Source of the DNA: Perca fluviatilis | Taxonomy: Eukaryota; Chordata; Actinopteri; Perciformes; Percidae | Assembly (NCBI RefSeq): GCF_010015445.1 | Contig: NC_053116.1 | Location: 3,981,568 to 4,045,567 of the forward strand | DNA: 64,000 nucleotides | Reading direction: 5' to 3' | Position numbers and translations under genes: made by a program | Notes under the pieces: model-generated | Told to the model about the DNA's origin: nothing | Database searches by the model: none | The model's input: only the letters and a program-made list of their open reading frames with translations | Shown here: one piece after another, positions 31,584 through 43,670 of the stretch | Layout: the number at the start of each line of letters is the position of its first letter | Numbering within the stretch: position 1 is the first letter of the stretch

Positions 31584-32876
31584 ATGTTTCACCAGCAGGA
31601 CCATCTAAAGAGCCAGCTGCAGGACAGCCCCCCCGCCAGCAGGCAGCTCTTCCACTGCCACGAGTGTGGAAAGCAGTACAACACCCAGCTGGGTTATAGA
31701 CGCCACCTGGTGGCAGCCCACAGTGCTGCAGCGGGCCTGCCCTGTCCAGAGGGGGCGCCGTCCCTGCTGGAGCACCTGAGCAGCCATATTGACAGGCCTC
31801 CGCCATCCGAGGCTAGCGCTACCGTGCCAGTGCGGGAGAGGAAGTACTCGTGCGAGCGATGCGACCGCCGCTTTTACACTCGTAAGGATGTACGGCGTCA
31901 CGCCGTGGTGCACACTGGGCGCCGTGACTTCCTGTGCCCGCGCTGTGCACAGCGCTTTGGCCGCAGAGACCACCTGACCCGCCATTTGAAGAAGAGCCAT
32001 GCCCAGGAGTCAGGGTTGATGCCACCCTGTGCACCCAGCACTCCTGTGGCCACACCGAGCCCTGCCCCCCCCCAGGGCTCGGTGAAGGAGGAGCCCAGCC
32101 CCGTGGCCTGTGATATGGGCTCTGTCTCCAAGGAGCCCATGGAGACTTTCTCCAGGGACATGTACAACTCCTACCCCATGGCCAACGCTGTCCCCGGGAT
32201 GGGCCACCCTCATGGCCTCATGCAGGGCTCCTTGTCCTCGAGTATGGGTGTGGCTCGCCACATGCCCCCCCAATCTTCTCACCCCCACCACCATCACCTG
32301 CAGCCCCCAGTGGCTCCGCAGCAGCAGCCCTACAGCAACATGGCCAGGTACCAACACGGATCTACCTCATATCCTCGTGCCGACGTGGACAGTTTCCTGC
32401 TGGACCTGCAGAGTGCCCCCCCACCTCACCTGGGTGCAGTCAACTCCTCTACCTCTACTTCCGCCTCCCCTCAGAGGGAGGTGCCGGGTGAAGGCTTGTG
32501 TGCTGGCAGCGACCCCCACCTGCTGTCCAGGAGCCCCGCCATCACCTCCACCGAGCTGTCCTGCACCACTAACATGGACCTCGGGCCCCTGCTGGGCTTC
32601 TTGCCTTTCAGCCTGCCGCCCTACAGCCCCCACATGGGGATGGGAGGGTTGGTGATGAGCTATCCCCCCGCCACCACCACCACCTCCCCCTCATCCTCTT
32701 CCACTGGGCTGTCCTCCCAGGCTCCGGGGCCTTTCACCTTCTTCCAGCCTCCCCAGGCTCATGTACCACAGGGCCCTGGAGCCCATAACCACAGCCAGCT
32801 ACCTCAGGCATACAGCAGTCCTGCTATGAGCACTTCCAGCTCCCTACCTCACTACTACCAGGCCTTTCAGCAGTAA
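31584..32876 (+). CDS. plagl2: plagl2-like C2H2 zinc-finger transcription factor
   Basis: 430 residues; nuclear DNA-binding regulator of the PLAG family. Intact fingers: C25-C28-H41-H46 ([10 protein letters not shown]), C90-C93-H106-H110 ([12 protein letters not shown]) and C118-C121-H134-H139 ([12 protein letters not shown]), equal to family fingers 4, 6 and 7. Residues 53-68 are a reduced finger 5 with one Cys. Residues 1-15 ([10 protein letters not shown]) align with the second half of finger 3 but lack its ligand His residues. Fingers 1 and 2 are absent and were not found upstream. The C-terminus fits PLAGL2 ([35 protein letters not shown], a YQAFQ end) rather than PLAG1 or PLAGL1. The start was chosen because an in-frame TAG precedes ACCATG. 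Human PLAGL2 is 496 residues. Confidence 0.85.
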   Translation: MFHQQDHLKSQLQDSPPASRQLFHCHECGKQYNTQLGYRRHLVAAHSAAAGLPCPEGAPSLLEHLSSHIDRPPPSEASATVPVRERKYSCERCDRRFYTRKDVRRHAVVHTGRRDFLCPRCAQRFGRRDHLTRHLKKSHAQESGLMPPCAPSTPVATPSPAPPQGSVKEEPSPVACDMGSVSKEPMETFSRDMYNSYPMANAVPGMGHPHGLMQGSLSSSMGVARHMPPQSSHPHHHHLQPPVAPQQQPYSNMARYQHGSTSYPRADVDSFLLDLQSAPPPHLGAVNSSTSTSASPQREVPGEGLCAGSDPHLLSRSPAITSTELSCTTNMDLGPLLGFLPFSLPPYSPHMGMGGLVMSYPPATTTTSPSSSSTGLSSQAPGPFTFFQPPQAHVPQGPGAHNHSQLPQAYSSPAMSTSSSLPHYYQAFQQ

Positions 32877-33434
32877 GCAGCTCTGGCTCCACAAAAGTTG
32901 CCTTCACACGTGCTCACACTTTTTTCACGAAAAGGCTAAGACATGAAACTGGCATCTTTTATTGTAAAACAAATATGTAACTTTAGCCTGTCAGTGCTAA
33001 TGAAGCTAATCTTACTTTTTTTTTTTTTTTTTTTGAACACAACAAATCACCTCATCAGTATTACCTCATTATTTAAAAAAGGAAGCTTGAACGTTTGAGG
33101 AAATGTACATGGTCTCACTACAACCAAATAGAATACTGCTTCTTTTTGTCAGACCTGTTACCAACAGTAGATGCACTTAACACACTCATCACAGGGCTGC
33201 ACAATGCTGAGAGTCCTCCAGTTTTAAGTTTTCATGGAAAATGCTACTGTTAGGGATGCCACCTTCTTTACTGAAGCCGACTGGAGAATTTATTTAGGAA
33301 TCTGGAGCATGAACAGCCTTACGGAGTGAGGAAGGTTGGTGTAAAACGTCTCAGTCTCGGTTAGTGAGCGTGCTAAAAAAAAGAGAGAAGATTGAGAATG
33401 CAAACAGCACCTTCTGTCTGTATATGATATCTGG
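32877..33434 (+). other. plagl2: plagl2 proximal 3' UTR
   Basis: Follows the stop codon; contains an 18-T tract near 33016-33035. No AATAAA is placed with confidence before the hAT element at 33443. A longer UTR continuing past inserted elements is possible, with an AATAAA at 40784-40789 as a distant candidate. Confidence 0.4.
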
Positions 33435-33984
33435 TGTTTAACTAGGGCTGTTACGGTAAACTAAACTCACGTTTCAGCGTGTACCTCGGATTTGGGGTCA
33501 TCGTTGGTTTTCGTTACAACAGCAAAAATAAGTTGCAGGGGAAATAATTTTATTTTGAAAAGTGTAAACATTCAACATTAGCCATCGTTAATGTAACAGT
33601 TAAGGCACTTAAATACCGGAATATTGTCGACAAAAAACCCCAAATCTTACACTGTCAGTAATGCTCCATCGTAAGACTAATTCCTGAACTGGGCTGCAGC
33701 TTGCACTCGTACATACAGTGTGTGGTCGCATATATCTGCAGCGATATATAGCATTAGTTATTACTTGGCCCGGTCCGAATGTGCAGTGGGAGGATGCAGA
33801 ATGCTACGGGGAGAAGGACTCGCCTCCCAGTCCTTTTTTGAATGGAAATATTCCCACTGACGGCCCCGACTTTGACCCCACCGGTTTGAAACAAATTAAG
33901 CCTGACTAACCCGGCTAACGGGTGTTAGGTGACCAGCACGTTACAACTACAGCTACAATTATATTTTTCTTTCTGTATCTTGCC

Positions 33985-34205
33985 AAACATTTGGCCCACC
34001 CCACATGGGACTTCAAGACACCGCTTTTTTATGTGGGGGGGGAGAAGAGATTTTAGGCCTCTATTACATAGGCCATCTGTAGACGGGGGAGAGAGACAGG
34101 GGGAATGACAATTGAACCCGCTGCAGCAAGGTCTAAGCCTCTGTGCGTGGGGTGCACGCTCTACCAGCTGTGCTACCCAGGCGCCCTGAGTCACTGCTAT
34201 TCCGG
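33985..34205 (-). mobile_element. tRNA-derived SINE, copy 2 (nested)
   Basis: Minus strand: head GACCGGAATAGCAGTGA, then GGCGCCTGGGTAGCACAGCT (A-box-like), GCAGCGGGTTCAATTG (B-box-like) and a CATTCCCCC/CTCTC body. Shares its head with the copy at 35739. Confidence 0.75.
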
Positions 34206-34216
34206 TCTGTGCAAAG

Positions 34217-34326
34217 TAGGCCTGCACGATAAATCGTTATAAAATCGCGATCTCGATTCACCCCTGTTCGCAATTTTATTTTTAAATGACTTTGATTCAT
34301 ATTTTTCCCCGAATCGTGCAGGCGTA
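34217..34326. mobile_element. Minimal hAT-type MITE, 110 bp (nested)
   Basis: Ends TAGGCCTGCACGAT and ATCGTGCAGGCGTA; exact target duplication GTGCAAAG at 34209-34216 and 34327-34334. Little more than two terminal repeats. Confidence 0.9.
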
Positions 34327-35738
34327 GTGCAAAGCATGAGGAAAATAAACGGAACAAACAAACGAATATCTACAGATCATCTTGTTTAGGAGCTTTTTTC
34401 CCTCTCTTCTCCCAGGCCCTAGAGAACTGGCTAAGTTCTATGTTTCACAACAACAACCGGTGTGCCGCTAAAACTTTCCGGGTAAAACTTGCGCTGCAGA
34501 ATTTCTGTTTTGTGTGCGCGTAGTGCTCATAAATACTATTTCACCATGTTTGGGTCACAGGGCGTACCGAACCAATGTCGCGTACCAAGACGAACGTCCT
34601 GTACTGAAACGGTTGAGGAAGAATACATGTACCGTTACAGCCCTATGTTTAACTCACTATACCGTGCAGTACAGAGCTTCCCATCCGATCATCGAGCATT
34701 ACGCCCACTGGTGTCCAAACGTATCAGCAGATGGTAAAAGGACCCTTGATGAAGCAACCATATTGAGCATTATTTCAAATGTAACCCCTTTTTTCTATGG
34801 AATTCTGAATTAGACCTTGTTAGAATAACTGTAAAGCTAGACTGAATGCACTATTATTAGTTAACTGAACTATTAGTAGGTCAAATATGCCACACAGTTT
34901 TGCTGGAATTGAACTGCAAAACATTTGAGTAATGTTATCTGAAATTACAATTTTTTTTTTTTTTTTTAACTGAGCAGCTCTTCAAGCCACCATTCCAAAT
35001 TTGAACCCCAGAGAATTTTTAGATGCTGTTTTCTAAGGTCGTTATCAGCATGTGGACACTCTAATGCTGCTTATTTGGCAATATTACCTAGCATCGCTGG
35101 ATTAAAATGCACTTGGGATTAATTTTCATCTTTGTAGGCCCCCCCCCTTTTTTTTTTAAACACTAGAACCGCCAGACTATAGGGTTACTATATCGCCCAA
35201 CAGCGTATGTATCCTTCCCTGATGGGCCTTAACGCATCATCTCTCTCCATCTCTAAGCGCTGCATTAAGCTCTATAGCAACAGGAACACACACACAGCCC
35301 CCTCCCCCGCCATACACAGCCAGATGGTCCATCTAACGGCATGAACCTGCACAAAACTGGAGTACTCTTAGCAGTGTACAAGGTGCTATTTAATCTATTT
35401 TTATAAATAAAATATCACACTGCCACCCGGTTGTTGTTCAGTCTGCGGTCAACACAAAGTCTCGGGCGCTCGGAGTAACTCCTGCACAACGTGACATCAT
35501 GACTTAGCGTTAACAGACACCACTTTCTAAAGCCAAGTGGCGTGTTATCTTGCGCATTTTGAGCTATCCGGCTTGTAGGTCTACGCCTTTGAGCTATGTC
35601 TACGCCGTATACAGCGGACGGGTTGGGTTTGGGAAAACAATAACGGGACTTCGGGACAAAAAGGGACGGTTGGGTTTAGGCAGCGTGGACACGCGGGACA
35701 CGATCCCCGGTCTCCTGGGTGAAAGTCCTGCGTTGTTT

Positions 35739-35830
35739 GACCGGAATAGCAGTGAATTCGGGCGCCTGGGCAGCACAGCTGGTAGAGACCTTGCTGCAGC
35801 GGGTTCAATTGTCATTCCCCCTCCCCATGC
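35739..35830 (+). mobile_element. tRNA-derived SINE, copy 3 (internally deleted)
   Basis: Head GACCGGAATAGCAGTGA, GGGCGCCTGGGCAGCACAGC, then directly GCAGCGGGTTCAATTG; about 27 bp between A and B boxes are missing compared with copy 2. Confidence 0.7.
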
Positions 35831-36037
35831 GGATTTTCGGCCTTTCATACTACTCGCTACGGCGTAAATTGACACGCAAATCACATGGTTATGTTAGTTA
35901 ATGGAGGCCAAACGCGGCGTTGATAAACAGCGCTAAAAGCGGTATGCGTCTTGATAACACGCCAAAATGGCATACGTATTGGCCGCCATACATATCGCCA
36001 CTTCTTGAGATCAGTCTGTCCTGCAAATAAACCCATC

Positions 36038-36108
36038 TGCTAGGTTCTATGGCTGCTAGGTTCTATGTGCTAGGTTCTATGTGCTAGGTTCTATGTGCTA
36101 GGTTCTAT
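36038..36108. repeat. 14-bp tandem array, five units
   Basis: Unit TGCTAGGTTCTATG repeated five times with one two-base spacer after the first unit. Confidence 0.95.
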
Positions 36109-36926
36109 CTAGCAGCAACAAATGCTGAAACATAATCAATTTCAATGTTTTTTTTTAATCTGGTGCAAATTAGGACGTGTGTTTTACGGTTTCAATAGTC
36201 AACACACAACCTGCCATCTGATCGCACATGATATCGGGTGATGACTCAGAAATGATGTAGGGAGACCTCAGAGATGACGACCAGTCCGAGTAGTACAAAT
36301 CAAGTGCAGCTTTATTTAAACAGTGAACAAACTTTCATGACACTGGGACAACCATGAGCATACAGACCGTCTGCCCAAGGATGAACCACATGTACATCAT
36401 AGTGAATACCTTTTAAACTCTTTTTGTGCTTACACAGCATGAGACATCTATTTCAGCACACAAGTTTTACTCTTAAACTACACACCTTTATGGCCGATGC
36501 TCCTAATAGATTCCCACATTCCTGGCTCCGATTCCTCTGTGTGAAAGTTGTACCCAAACTCATAATAGATTCACACATTCTTGTGTGTGAAGGTTGTCCC
36601 CAGACTAACCTTCGTGTAGTACCCTACATACAAGATATAAAATACATTTGAAACATGTAGGCTGAAATATCCAACCTATCAGCACACATCCACACCAACC
36701 TATTAAAAGAATGCAGTTTAGAAGCTCCAAGTGTTTGGAGTCACATAAATAACATTCCAGATATTATTTTAGCGTATAGCATAGACACGGGACTCGCAGA
36801 ATAGGTATTCAGGAAAAGTCAGGGCAGGAGGGAAACATGGCAATGACAGTGACCAAATAATTCCATTTTTTTATTTTTTTTTATCATAATGTTAAATGGC
36901 GTGGGCTCTGGTGGTTCTAGTGTTAA

Positions 36927-39900
36927 AACCTTCTGACCTTGTTGGCCAGAACATTTCAGAACACAATAATTCCCGTTCAGACAGAGGAGTGCTGCTTAGA
37001 AAGAAATATACTATATTAACCGTATTATTTCAATAGCCCATCTGCAGAGTCTCAAAAAAACTTTTAACCCCATTTCCTGCCATTCAAGTCAATGTTTTAT
37101 ATTCCACCAGCCGTGTTGTGTCTCAGAAGCGTCTCTCTGCTCCGCTGAAGAGATCCAGTGCCAGGTCTGTTTTCACGTGAGCCGCGGGGCGTTCAGACAG
37201 CTGACAGAAAGTGAAACAGTGAGAGCATCCCCCCAAAAAAAAATATATCATATGTGTCATCTACAACACCACGGAGGATTTTTATCAGGACAACACCAGA
37301 AAAGCGAAGACATGGAGTTTAATTACAAGGCGTGCTTGTAGCGATACTAGCTAATAAACATGGGATTGGTCTGTAAAGTTCTTGTAGAGACAATATATAA
37401 TAATCTGCGAGTCGGACAGCAAGACGCTCCGTTTCTGAGATGCTCCCGGTGTGGTATGGCGCGTGGCGGAGGACGGAACAAAAATCGTGGTGGGGGGGGC
37501 AGCTAGATCGCAGCACAGACGTGCCGAGTGGAAAATCCGGGGGTTAGTCCAGCAGTCCTGGATCAAGGCTAGATTAAACAGTAAGTGCTGTGCGGCCATA
37601 TTCTCGTTGGTCTGTATGCTCAAACCTCATGTCATAGTAAGGGACATAAAGCACTTTGCCAATCCGTTGATCTATCTGTATCGTTTCCGAAGTAGACGTC
37701 ATCCAGCACTCCCTCTCAGTTGCGTGTTTTCCACGGTGGAAGGTGGCAACCCTAGCTACGTGGTGGGACCTGGAGCACTTAGGAACAGCATTGCAATTAG
37801 GCAAAAGGAAGGTCAACCCGTTTTTTCTTTTTTTTTTTTTTCTTCAAACTGGACCACTGGATCTCAGCCAGGTTGTCATTGTGGAGCTGCTTCCTGTGAA
37901 ATTCTAACTTGATTCCTGAATAGAATGCAGTATAAATTCTATAAAAAAAAAAAAAGCCTTGTACCCATTTCCTAGCTTTTACCACGTCTGTTGACAGCCA
38001 TCCCTCCACGCGGCTGTGGGCTTGGGTTTCAAGAGTATCTGATGTAATTAGGACTAACAGGTGACTCCCCCCCCCACCCCCACCCCCAATCCCCCCCTCT
38101 CTTGTCCCGGCCTCCTCTTTGCTGCAGCGGCTCAGGAAAGCCAGAGGCGGGACCCAGTTGAGGAGGTTCCTTTTTAACCGAGTCCCAGTGCAGCACGGCA
38201 AGGATAATGGATGCTCCACTCGTGTTTCCGAGTGGTTGATGTGATTATTGGAAAGAAGATGTTTTTAGAGAGAGAAATATTCAGATGATGCTCTCCCTTT
38301 CTGCCTTACTTCCATGAACTGTACGTTGAAGGACTTCTCACACTAGCATTGTAACCAGCCTCCAACCAGTGTTGCACCAATGTCTTAAAATACTACTGTT
38401 GTGCCTCTCTAAGAGTGTCTACTCGCCTGACTGGGTTTAAGCACTTACGACATTTCTAAATAAGGATGAATTTGATCTGTACCTCAAAACGTGCAGAACA
38501 GTGGGTTTCTGTTTTTTAATTTGTATTTGCTTCTAGGTTTTTTTTTTGTTTTTTTGGGGGCTCTTGTGCCTTTTAGATTTAAACTATAAAGGTAGATTTT
38601 ATGAATTCTAAACTCTTTATCTAGCAAACAGACATTGACACTATAATTTGGTCATATTTTCTACCTCTACCTTGGCATATATCTTTCTGCAAAAAAAAAA
38701 AAAAAAAAAAATCATTAGAAATAGTTTTAACATGTAACATTTTAGGCAGATTTTACCACTGTTGAAGATGGGGAATATCCTCAACATTCAACGCTGAAGG
38801 ACCGGGTACACACAAGTCCTAGTGGGGTGTTTCCGGAGTCAAAACATTGTTCTCTATCCTTGCCTTTTAATGATATTTCTACTTATTTACTACCTCAGAA
38901 AAGAGACAGGTGACTGTCCATCTAACGGCGGAGAAAATGTCTGTGTAGAGTTTTATTTTTGTCAGATTAAGCACATGTACTTTGTAGCTCCGTAGTTTTT
39001 TACCGAGGTTAGCTCACAGCAGAACGATGTGTACCACATTGCCTGGCAGTTGACAACTGCGTTTGTTCTGTTTTCCGAGTGTCTCTGCCTCTTCAGTCTG
39101 GAATGTTTACTCGGTTTAGGGAGCTGGGCCTCAGTCAAAAGGAATTCCTCAGTTGCATGTTGGAATATACGCACAACCCCTTTTGGGCACTGTGGATATA
39201 TTCACTCTGAGCACTACACCTGAAAGCAACATCAGCACTAACTTTTCAAACTGAAATCCTTCTCTGAGGCGATTTATCGAGAACAATGCCAAAGTCTTGC
39301 CGGGTCTAGCCTCTCCAGTGTGCCGCTATTTCTGTTACATATCCTTGTAAATTCAAGACGTTTTATTTTTGGTTTGAACACATCAGCGTGGGCTCTGGAA
39401 ATGATGATGGACATTGGTCAATATTTTCAACAATTAATGGAGCACTTGCAAAAACACCCACCCCTGGGTGGTTATCGGTGGGATTACCTGGAGGCCCCCC
39501 GCGTTCATGGCGTGAACGTTTTTCAAATTTGCGATACGCGTCGGTGAAGCAAAAATGTCAGCTCAACTGACCAAGCAGGCCCTGCGTTGTCACTGCTGTC
39601 CTTCCCCTGCCAAACGTTTTTAATGTTTGCTTCAGACAAACTACTTTGTATGACATTTTGTCTGCGGTCAGTCTTTCCGTTCTGATTAGCCACGCTGGAA
39701 GGCGAGGTGAAAAGCCTCGTACTCTCCTGACTGCGTCCCGCTGCCCCTCTGATCCCTCTCTCTGAGATGCTACAAATGGAGAGAAGGCTGGGATTGTTGG
39801 GTGTCCCCCCGCCCCACTTTCAGATGCTGGGATTGACGATCCAGAAAGCACTTTTTCGGAAGCATGCTGAGGCCCTTGAAGTGACCCGGGTCTGCCACCA

Positions 39901-40030
39901 TAATGGCCTCTTTCCTCTACCAGTTTGGGTTGTAACCCTAACCAAACCGTGGAGCTGGCGGATCAGATACCACTAATAAGAATCATTTGTGATTGTTGCG
40001 GAAGGTATTGGATGATGTCCTGCCGATGGG
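36927..40030. other. Intergenic or distal plagl2 3' UTR sequence
   Basis: No coding region is supported. A C-rich tract (about 38068-38097), T tracts and a 21-A run (38691-38711) are present. About 38100-39300 looks single-copy and could be a distal 3' UTR, but nothing proves it. Confidence 0.3.
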
Positions 40031-40032
40031 AG

Positions 40033-40316
40033 TGGTGGACAAGTTACTCAGGAAGTGTAATCTGTTACTTTTTAACGTATTGCTCCTTTTTAAAAAGTAG
40101 TAATATTACCTTACTTAATACTTAAGTAATTAGCTACGTTACTCGTTTATATTACTATATTACCTCACATTCGGGTAACCTCAGCGTTACTGCGATTAAT
40201 AACTGTAATATAATTACTGTTTTGGAAATTGTAATCCCTTACACTACTAGTTTCTGTGGAAAATGATATTACAGTAACACATTACTTTAGTTAAGCATTA
40301 CTGCCCAACACTGGTG
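40033..40316. mobile_element. Degraded hAT-like element (GTTACT-rich, AACACTG end)
   Basis: GTTACTTT/TTACTTAA-rich DNA ending TACTGCCCAACACTGG, the typical end of a teleost hAT family. The left end is eroded. Confidence 0.5.
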
Positions 40317-41042
40317 CTCGATGAGAAGATTCTCCAGCTGGTCAAAAAATGAACAATCCCATTTTTGGCAACCAAATTGGCACAAACGTGGTCGGTGGGA
40401 GTCCAATGTTCCATTATTGGACCGGTACGTGTCTGCTGTTGCTGAATAGCTGCGGCCATGGTCTGGAGATGGGAGCGTTGAGCTAAGCGCGTTGAAGCAT
40501 TCCAGACTGAACATAGAGAAGCAGAGCAGAGGGTACCGGACTCATTTCACTAAATGATCCTCCAGTACCGTGTGTGTGTGTGCGCGTGTGTGTGTGTGTG
40601 CGTGTGTGTGTGTGTTGCCTGCGTTGAGGTTGGCTCTGAGAACCACTGCGATGCAGGTTTTGACACCTTTTAACTTAGATATTTTGCATTAGGTGTTTGT
40701 ATTATCACTTAATAGATTTTAGAGGACAGTGAAAAGAAAAAGGAATTGTCATTTTCTGATTGTCTGAACATAAAGTAATACAAAATAAAAAATCTTTAGA
40801 TTTCCACGGTGTCCCTGTGTTTCACTAAGAATGGAGTTGACAAGTTGGAAGGTGGTCTCTAATACCCGTAACCTGAGAGAGAGCAGTGATAAATGAAGGA
40901 ACCTGCAGATCCAGACATACTTATTCTCCAAACACCACATACTATTTTCATCCATATATAAAGTAAACTAGCCAAGAATAGAACGGTCCACAAGTCCAGC
41001 TGAAATGATTAGACCATCAAACACTGTTTGGATCCTTTACAC

Positions 41043-41569
41043 CACGTGTCAAACTCGAGGCCCGCGGGCCAAATCTGGCCCCTCGCAGATTCTGATCTGG
41101 CTCGCACATCAATTTAGGTTCACAAAACATTTTTGGCCCACCTACTTTTCGTTTTGGTCACTCTTGCTGAAATGTTTAGAATTTTTTTCGACCTCTGTCA
41201 CTTTTTCCGAAGTTTTTGTCACTTTTGCCAAAATGTTGGTCGTTTTTTTTCACTTTTGCCGACATTTTTGTATATTTTTTTTTCACGTTTTTGTCACTTT
41301 TTCCGAAGTTTTTGTCACTTTTACCGACATTTTTGTCATTTTTTTCGACGTTTTTGTCAGTCTTTGTCATTTGTTTTGACGTTTTGGGGCGTTTCTTTTC
41401 TATGATGGCTGAGGAACTTTCTCCTGACTTCTTTAGGACTTTCTGTCGACCAAACTAAGTGAGAAGACTATATGACACAAAGCCTATCAATAAACTAAAC
41501 ATGTCTGGCCCTTGGTGTGATTCTAATTTTCCAGTGTGGCCCTCTGGGAAGTTGAGTTTGACACCCCTG
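41043..41569. mobile_element. hAT-type element with internal minisatellite, 527 bp
   Basis: Ends CACGTGTCAAACTCGAGG and GAGTTTGACACCCCTG; exact target duplication CTTTACAC (41035-41042 and 41570-41577). The middle (about 41190-41375) is a minisatellite of TTTTTGTCACTTTTnCCGA units, which creates the spurious Phe-rich ORFs. Confidence 0.92.
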
Positions 41570-41576
41570 CTTTACA

Positions 41577-41757
41577 CTTTCTAAACTGGAAGGATTTTTC
41601 TTTACTTTTAATACTTTAACTACATTTTCCTGATAATACCTACAGGCTTTTACTTAACATTTTCAATGCAGGACTTTTACTGTAACGCAAGTATTATTAC
41701 AGTGCGGTATTAGTACTTTTACTGAAGTAAAGGATCTGAATACTTCTTCCACCCCTG
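41577..41757. mobile_element. Old dispersed repeat (TACTTCTTCCACCCCTG end)
   Basis: ACTTTTACTGAAGTAAAGG-type sequence ending GAATACTTCTTCCACCCCTG is a common teleost repeat end. The left end merges with the flank of the preceding element. Confidence 0.45.
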
Positions 41758-42239
41758 CATATATCGAAGTGTGACTTGTTTTGCCCTGACCCAAAGCATA
41801 CGGCATGCCATAAGCAAACAGGGAAGCATTTTCATTTAAGGAAAAAGTGCATTTAATGAACAATATGGAAATGTTACAATGTATTCATACTTGATAGAAG
41901 CACACTTGGCAGCAGCCACAGCTACCTGTCATTCTGCTCTGCACAAGCTGGGCTCACCTGGATATGTGCCAGACAGAGGGACCATGGTACACCCATATAG
42001 TTAGTTAAAGAAGGGGAATTATATGGGCATCACCTAGGTGCAAAGCTATCAGCACAAGCGTCAAGGAAGAAAAAAGCCTGAGCACTTACTCCATGCCTTA
42101 AGAAGATTAATATTAAAGTTTCAATCCTATTTGGATCTTTGTATAGATAAAGGATAGAATAGATGTGCAATGCAATTTGCATAGGTGCAGGGCCGTACAA
42201 GTACATTGGAATTTTTGTGCATTGCTGTTAGTCAGCTCT

Positions 42240-43610
42240 ACAAAGAAATATGAATGCAATCAAATGGATGAAGTCATACTTAATTGACAGAAAACAAAGC
42301 ACATGCATTAACAACACTCAATCTACATATCTAAACTGTAAAATGGGTGTCCCTCAAGGCTCTATACTGGGCCCCCTTCTGTTCAGTCTCTACATAAATG
42401 ACCTGCCCACTGTTTGTCCATCTGTACATTTACAGATGTATGCAGATGACACAGTCCTCTACGTGCATGCTAAAAATAAATAAGCTGCACAACAACTGAC
42501 TGAGCCAATGAGTAAGGTATCCATATGGCTAACTAATTCATGCTTACACCTGAACATAAGTAAAACAGTATGTATGTATTTTACAAAACAAATTACTGTG
42601 ACATATGACCCTGAGGTAATTGTTAACCAAGAGAAGGTTAGAGTGGTATCTGACTTTAAATATCTGGGAATCATGCTAGACTCGCAACTCTCATTTAAAA
42701 AGCATACAAAAAAGGTTGCCAATATTGTTAAATTAAACCTGGCAAATTTTAAACACATAAGACCATACCTACCAATGAAGGCCGCAAAGCTCTTCTTGCA
42801 TGCGATGATCTTCTCACATTTTTCTTACTGTTTAACTAGCTGGTCGCAAGCCAATAAAACAACATTGCAACCATTGGAGTCACTTTATAAACAAGCATTA
42901 AAGACATTGGACCATAAGGGTAATATCTATCATCACTGTCACATAATTAAAAAACACGTTTAGCTTTGAAAACTTTAGAAACTTTGCTGATGCCTGTCTT
43001 GTCTTTAAGGTACTCCGTGGGCTTGCTCCACCACCACCGTGCCAGTTTATAAAACTGAAAGATAAGGTTAATAGAGTAACCAGAGCAACCACCAGAGGGG
43101 ACTGCATAGTTCAATTTAGAAAAAGTAGGACTGGAAGCACAGCCTTTTCTCTCAGAGCTACAATTTTTTGGAATAGTCTGCCCAATGAGTTAAGGGAGTG
43201 TAATAGTCTCTCCTCCTTTAATAAACAGCTATTATTGTATTTGGTGTATTGTAACCATACACCAAATACTTAAGCCCATGAACATACTTTGCTTTTATTT
43301 TATCATTTTCTTTATTTATACTGTACTTTATACTGTAATTAAGTTGAGGATTAGATGAGGTGAGCAATATATTGTCTGTTTGAGGGTATATTCATATTGT
43401 CTTAAAATTCTTGCTGTATTTATTACATTGCTACTGTGTTTACTAAATTTATAGTGTATTTGCATTGACTTTTGTATTTTATTGTGCCTGTTAAGACCTG
43501 GCTAGGGACAACAGATGGAGCACTTGTAGCTAACTCTGGCTTGTTTACAGCAAGTAACTTGTCTGTTGATCAATGAGCATTGTCCCTATCAAATAAATAA
43601 ATAAAATAAA
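42240..43610 (+). pseudogene. Non-LTR retrotransposon 3' fragment (reverse transcriptase remnant)
   Basis: Broken ORFs read the RT core: GVPQGSILGPLLFSLYINDL (about 42343-42405) and the catalytic YADD box (about 42437-42448), then FKYLGIMLDSQLSFKKH and a conserved C-terminal tail (SFENF, VLRGLAPPP, FWNSLPNELRE) up to about 43270. Stops at about 42481 and 42961 break the frame and the 5' half is missing. The 3' end carries an AAATAAATAAAT tail. L2/Rex1-like clades are the likely source; the clade is not proven. Confidence 0.9.
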
Positions 43611-43622
43611 ATATATAAGAAA

Positions 43623-43670
43623 AAAAAAATAATAAAAAAAAAAAATATATATATATATATATATAAATAA
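43623..43670. repeat. A-rich and (AT)n tract
   Basis: Poly(A)/AAT run leading into about ten AT units just after the retrotransposon tail. Confidence 0.9.

Larger units (their letters stand above)
33443..34645. mobile_element. hAT-type element, 1203 bp, carrying nested insertions
   Basis: Left end TAGGGCTGTTACGGTA, right end TACCGTTACAGCCCTA, with exact target duplication TGTTTAAC (33435-33442 and 34646-34653). A SINE (about 33985-34205) and a 110-bp hAT (34217-34326) are inserted inside. No transposase ORF. Confidence 0.93.
35156..36926. mobile_element. piggyBac-type element, about 1.77 kb
   Basis: TTAA at both ends; the left CACTAGAACCGCCAGA mirrors the right end CTCTGGTGGTTCTAGTG, with a one-base difference next to the left TTAA. 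It holds a SINE copy (35739-35830) and a 14-bp tandem array (36038-36108). No transposase was recognised. Confidence 0.65.

Noticed and set aside
37797..38219. Minus-strand 140-codon ORF with poly-Lys and poly-Gly
   Set aside because: It spans T- and C-homopolymer tracts and lacks any domain or splice support.
41005..41458. Phe-rich ORFs resembling membrane segments
   Set aside because: Generated by the TTTTTGTCACTTTT minisatellite inside a hAT element.
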